Source: Chitinophagaceae bacterium UBA4412 (GTDB taxonomy: Bacteria > Bacteroidota > Bacteroidia > Chitinophagales > Chitinophagaceae). Taken from it: a DNA stretch of 10,881 bases. Location of the stretch: positions 1 through 10,881 of the forward strand of contig DGQO01000161.1 of NCBI GenBank assembly GCA_002400445.1. The letters are read 5' to 3'. A program made the position numbers and the translations under genes. Positions 9,301-10,881 of the stretch are shown piece by piece (positions within the stretch are counted from its first letter, which is position 1; each line of letters starts with the position of its first letter). The notes under the pieces were generated by a model. The model did no database searches. It was not told the DNA's origin and saw only the letters and a list, made by a program, of their open reading frames with translations.

Positions 9301-9789
9301 TGTGACCGTTACACCCTGCATGGGCTGGCCCATTTCATTCTGTACGGAGCCGGATATAATTTTTTGAAAGAGAGAAACCTCCTGTGTTGCTGCCGTTTTA
9401 AGCCGTGGCATATTTCGGCGGTTTAGTGGCAACGGGAATAACACGATGTGATCTTTTATCACCTGGTAGCCTATTTGGTAGGGCTTCAGTACCTGGTCAA
9501 GAAATTCACTGATGGGTTTGTTCACAGCAGAGAAACTCAAGGTGCGATCAGCTCCAATTGCGTTGGCACTAAAAGTAAAATCCACCTCGGTTTGTTTCTG
9601 GATACTGCTGATCACTTTCTGAAGAGAAACCTTTTCTACCGACATGGTAAAGGTTTTATCAAGAACGTTCTGGCTGTTTGCTTCTTTTGCGGAGAGCGTA
9701 CCTACAAAGCCAATGGCAATGGCTAGTTGTATAAAAGTTATTCTCATAGCAATCTTAATTGAAGCAACCCACTGTTGCTTGTTTTTCAT
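6328..9789 (-). CDS. SusC/RagA-like TonB-dependent receptor with STN signalling domain
   Basis: 1153 residues, an outer-membrane porin-like transporter that imports oligosaccharides with energy from TonB-ExbBD. Order of parts: signal peptide to about residue 40 (hydrophobic ITFIQLAIAIGFVGTLSA), STN domain at about 46-118, carboxypeptidase-regulatory-like domain at about 144-213 (SGSVQNEMGQPMQGVTV, FTYVGYEPQEF), the SusC signature VVVTALGIKR (223-232), plug domain at about 235-345 (PLLVIDGVPYG, INFLKGATASALYGERG, GAVMITTRRG), then the beta barrel ending in the aromatic residue of FNVKVDF, as expected for BAM-assisted insertion. The STN domain marks receptors that signal through FecR-type anti-sigma factors, and a fecR lies immediately upstream. 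The ATG at 9787-9789 gives a long signal peptide; Met15 is an alternative start. Its partner susD follows after 21 bases. Confidence 0.96.
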   Translation of the reverse strand: MKNKQQWVASIKIAMRITFIQLAIAIGFVGTLSAKEANSQNVLDKTFTMSVEKVSLQKVISSIQKQTEVDFTFSANAIGADRTLSFSAVNKPISEFLDQVLKPYQIGYQVIKDHIVLFPLPLNRRNMPRLKTAATQEVSLFQKIISGSVQNEMGQPMQGVTVTEKGKPNSVVTDSKGTYRIVVADDATLEFTYVGYEPQEFSPTGSGAIDIVLKTSNRSLENVVVTALGIKRQEKGLGYSTQSVKGNTLQTVKGVDVATSLTGKVAGLMVKNSAEFLTAPELTLRGEKPLLVIDGVPYGNMSLGDIPSDDIESINFLKGATASALYGERGGSGAVMITTRRGAVGKGLNVSLNSSTMMEAGYLAIPERQNLYGRVVNSATNTYVRSGDGSWGAPLEGQQVIQWDPISKTMKPMPYLPIGKDNFRNFLQQGFILNNNLSIAQTGEMGGFRASATWIQNKGTYPNSLFDKITYSVGGDIKLDKFSLSTSISYNKQESPNVGFSGYTGYDPMYTLLIWSSPDWNVLDYKDYWLVPNEIQNSSYTAGNNNPYFDRYERLHTYNRDVFNGQLTLNYDILSWLKATVRSGYDTYSDKQDIRVSVGSFQGGGNQKVMNGGTEIWGESQKGSYNIGISRGFSTSNEALLIGNKKFNDFAVDGFVGGSIFYKQDEGIEARTRSGLSIPGYYSLKSSIDPAYVMSTVYQKQTNSVFGKLGVGYRNFAFLEGTFRNDWASTLSKATRSYFYPSVAGSFVVSDLLPKQPWLSLWKFRGSWTMYKTPASIYAINDVYNIATNQWGNLGTAGYPTTIRPDDVFAEAANTTEVGTLAAFLQNRASVDLTFYKKKMYDFLVTAPISPASGFTSVYTNSDEERTRKGVEIILGGTPVKTNDFRWDVAFNWSKYATYFTQLDSTYSVKGRSWVAKDKRADYYTINAYQTDNDGHIVFNNGVPTYKPIGSLAGYSDPDWIWGFNTQLAYKDFVLSVSFDGRVGGLAQSVTEMYMWRSGNHPNSVTPERYLDAKNPGTKNYLGDGVKVVSGAIVYDANYNVVSDTRVFAKNDVYTTYKSYIEGLHKGTAWGGSPSAVDLYDASFLKMRELSITYTLPKAIAGKISARNISVSAVGQNLIYWAKQFKYSDIDGGSENFTDPSLRYIGFNVKVDF

Positions 9790-9796
9790 AATTTTA

Positions 9797-9815
9797 ATTG
9801 TTTTTATTGAACAAT
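9797..9815 (-). promoter_or_regulatory. Possible A/T-rich hairpin just upstream of the susC start
   Basis: ATTGTT (9797-9802) and AACAAT (9810-9815) are inverted copies around a seven-base loop, ending seven bases before the susC ATG, where the ribosome must bind. Six mostly A-U pairs are weak, so this would at most modulate translation; chance is a real alternative. Confidence 0.25.
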
Positions 9816-9847
9816 AGTGTGAAATGAAAACTTGCTTTTAAGTAAGC

Positions 9848-9893
9848 GCAAAGCTGGTTGTGTGTCACCACAATCGGCTTTGTTTTTTTGTTT
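9848..9893 (+). terminator. Plus-strand intrinsic terminator in the fecR-susC gap
   Basis: Read on the plus strand, the arm 9849-9862 (CAAAGCTGGTTGTG) pairs along its whole length with 9869-9882 (CACAATCGGCTTTG), giving 14 pairs around the six-base loop TGTCAC, directly followed by seven T (9883-9889), then GTTT. Two of the pairs (9855-9876 and 9857-9874) are G.U wobbles in plus-strand RNA and would be A.C mismatches in minus-strand RNA, and the minus-strand side has no T tract. The structure is therefore built to end a plus-strand transcript, yet no plus-strand gene lies nearby. It may end an antisense RNA over the susC 5' end. Confidence 0.75.
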
Positions 9894-9931
9894 AGGTTGG
9901 AAATTTTTTCTTCATGTGCAATCGTTTAGGT
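9890..9931. repeat. Two direct copies of GTTTAGGT, 34 bases apart
   Basis: GTTTAGGT occurs at 9890-9897 and 9924-9931 in the spacer between the fecR stop and the susC leader. On the minus strand both read ACCTAAAC. The position upstream of susC suits a regulator-binding pair, but the 34-base spacing is not a whole number of helical turns in any striking way, and no known operator is recognised. Confidence 0.3.
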
Positions 9932-9944
9932 GGTGGTAAATTAT

Positions 9945-10881
9945 TTATAAACAACCCTGGCCGCTCACCAGTATTTTTGTACCGATAACGGAATAACTGC
10001 TTTGCGTAGCCAGGCAAATTATTTTCAATTTTGTAAAAAGGTCTTCACCCGACACATTACCCGAAAACTCGCAATTTATGAGGGCACTGTTCTCTGTGAT
10101 AATTTCAATGCCATAGGTAGCTTCTAATTCTTTAAATACATTCCCAAGTCTGGCACGATCGTACAGGAACGAATAATGGGGTATGGCCACAACCAGCTTT
10201 TCAAAACGGTTTGGCTGCACAGGCTCAGGGCTATCTACGATGGTGGTTTCAAAGGAGTGAAAGTCAGTTGTATAAATCAATTTTTGGTTGGGTGTAATAA
10301 TTACTGCCGCATGTTTTTGCTTTTGGGTACCCATCAAATTTTCTGTAACCTGTACTTTACCCGTTTTCACAGAAATTTCTTCATTACCCTCGGGTGTCCT
10401 GGTATTCACATAAAAACTTGTGCCCAGTACCCGGGTAACCATGTGGCTGCTGTACACTAAAAAAGGACGACCAGGATCTGGTTTCACTTCAAAAAAGGCC
10501 TTGCCATCAAGTACAACTTCCCTGGCACTGTCATTAAGGTCTTTAGTGTAGTACAGGGTAGATCCCGGCTCAAGCGTAACACGACTGCTGTCCTGCAGAA
10601 TAATCAATTCTGCTGCTTTTCCTTTGTTTTCGGCAACAAGGCGACTCACGGGAAGTACAGTGCTTATAAATTGCTCCTCTACTGGTGTAGCCACCGGTCT
10701 CAGAAAATAAGCAGAAATGGCGAGCACCGCAACAACTGCCGCTGCTATCCAATAACGGCGAAAGTGATGATGCAGAGGTACAATTTGAGCAGTGGCTTTC
10801 TCTGCAAGAAAAATATTACGCACTATTTCCTGTGAAATATGGGGTGGCAGGTCTGCGGCATCTCCATTCTCCAGCAGGCTT
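9945..10881 (-). CDS. FecR-family anti-sigma factor (5' end outside window)
   Basis: The frame is open to the right edge; 311 residues are visible. The GTG at 10821-10823 is internal, since in-frame residues LPPHISQEI precede it and fit the cytoplasmic, sigma-binding part of the family. The arrangement is: about 42 visible cytoplasmic residues, one membrane helix (YWIAAAVVAVLAISAYFL, about residues 43-60 of the fragment), the periplasmic FecR domain with VTLEPGSTLYY, GKAFFEVKPD and VLGTSFYVNT, and a C-terminal DUF4974-like region (LGNVFKELEATYGIEI, CEFSGNVSGEDLFTKL) that resembles STN. FecR holds an ECF sigma factor inactive until the STN domain of the partner SusC reports substrate. Its position 155 bases ahead of an STN-bearing susC fits this exactly. 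The expected sigma gene would be just beyond the right edge. Probably only a few dozen N-terminal residues are missing. Confidence 0.93.
   Translation of the reverse strand, partial: SLLENGDAADLPPHISQEIVRNIFLAEKATAQIVPLHHHFRRYWIAAAVVAVLAISAYFLRPVATPVEEQFISTVLPVSRLVAENKGKAAELIILQDSSRVTLEPGSTLYYTKDLNDSAREVVLDGKAFFEVKPDPGRPFLVYSSHMVTRVLGTSFYVNTRTPEGNEEISVKTGKVQVTENLMGTQKQKHAAVIITPNQKLIYTTDFHSFETTIVDSPEPVQPNRFEKLVVAIPHYSFLYDRARLGNVFKELEATYGIEIITENSALINCEFSGNVSGEDLFTKLKIICLATQSSYSVIGTKILVSGQGCL

Noticed and set aside
9448..9726. Plus-strand open frame opposite the susC 5' end, considered as the gene served by the plus-strand terminator
   Set aside because: The translation has no recognisable domain and is the complement of the STN coding region. 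A non-coding antisense RNA explains the terminator better.
9790..9944. Promoter of the same type for susC
   Set aside because: The only near matches on the minus strand (TATTGTTC, TACTTAAA) lack fitting -33 elements at about 19-21 bases. A susC promoter may exist, since ECF sigma factors use other motifs, but I cannot place it.

Overview
The window comes from a member of the Bacteroidota. The evidence is a FecR-type anti-sigma factor with a C-terminal DUF4974-like region, a SusC-type TonB-dependent receptor with an N-terminal STN domain, and a SusD-like lipoprotein directly after it. This combination is a polysaccharide (or glycan) utilization locus (PUL) and is essentially confined to that phylum. 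The AT-rich spacers without Shine-Dalgarno sequences and the style of the SusC N-terminus suggest a Chitinophagaceae-like soil or environmental lineage, but this placement is inference.

Layout, in the direction of transcription (minus strand, right to left): the 5'-truncated fecR (9945-10881); a 155-base leader region (9790-9944); susC (6328-9789); 21 bases holding a 15-base palindrome; susD (4780-6306); a strong intrinsic terminator (4722-4772); a secreted protein joining an alpha/beta hydrolase to an SGNH/GDSL hydrolase (3057-4646); five bases later a secreted GH31 glycoside hydrolase (1267-3051); and after 49 bases a cytoplasmic alpha/beta hydrolase with a GTG start (360-1217). A plus-strand DUF4256 gene, cut by the left edge (2-268), converges on the locus and marks its downstream boundary. 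No stretch of more than 300 bases lacks a gene.

How the genes fit together: substrate binding by SusC/SusD at the outer membrane is likely signalled by the STN domain to FecR and on to an ECF sigma factor, whose gene should lie just beyond the right edge. Imported oligosaccharide would meet the two-headed esterase and the GH31 alpha-glycosidase in the periplasm. The only glycosidase is GH31, and no surface endo-enzyme is visible. The window holds three separate serine-hydrolase active sites, so the ligand may be a small, acylated (or aglycone-bearing) alpha-linked glycan. The actual substrate cannot be read from the sequence.

The most unusual signal is non-coding. Between fecR and susC, where both genes run on the minus strand, there is a textbook intrinsic terminator facing the plus strand (9849-9889). 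Its two G.U wobbles pair only in plus-strand RNA, which points to an unannotated antisense transcript over the susC start, similar in arrangement to the DonS-type antisense RNAs of Bacteroides PULs.
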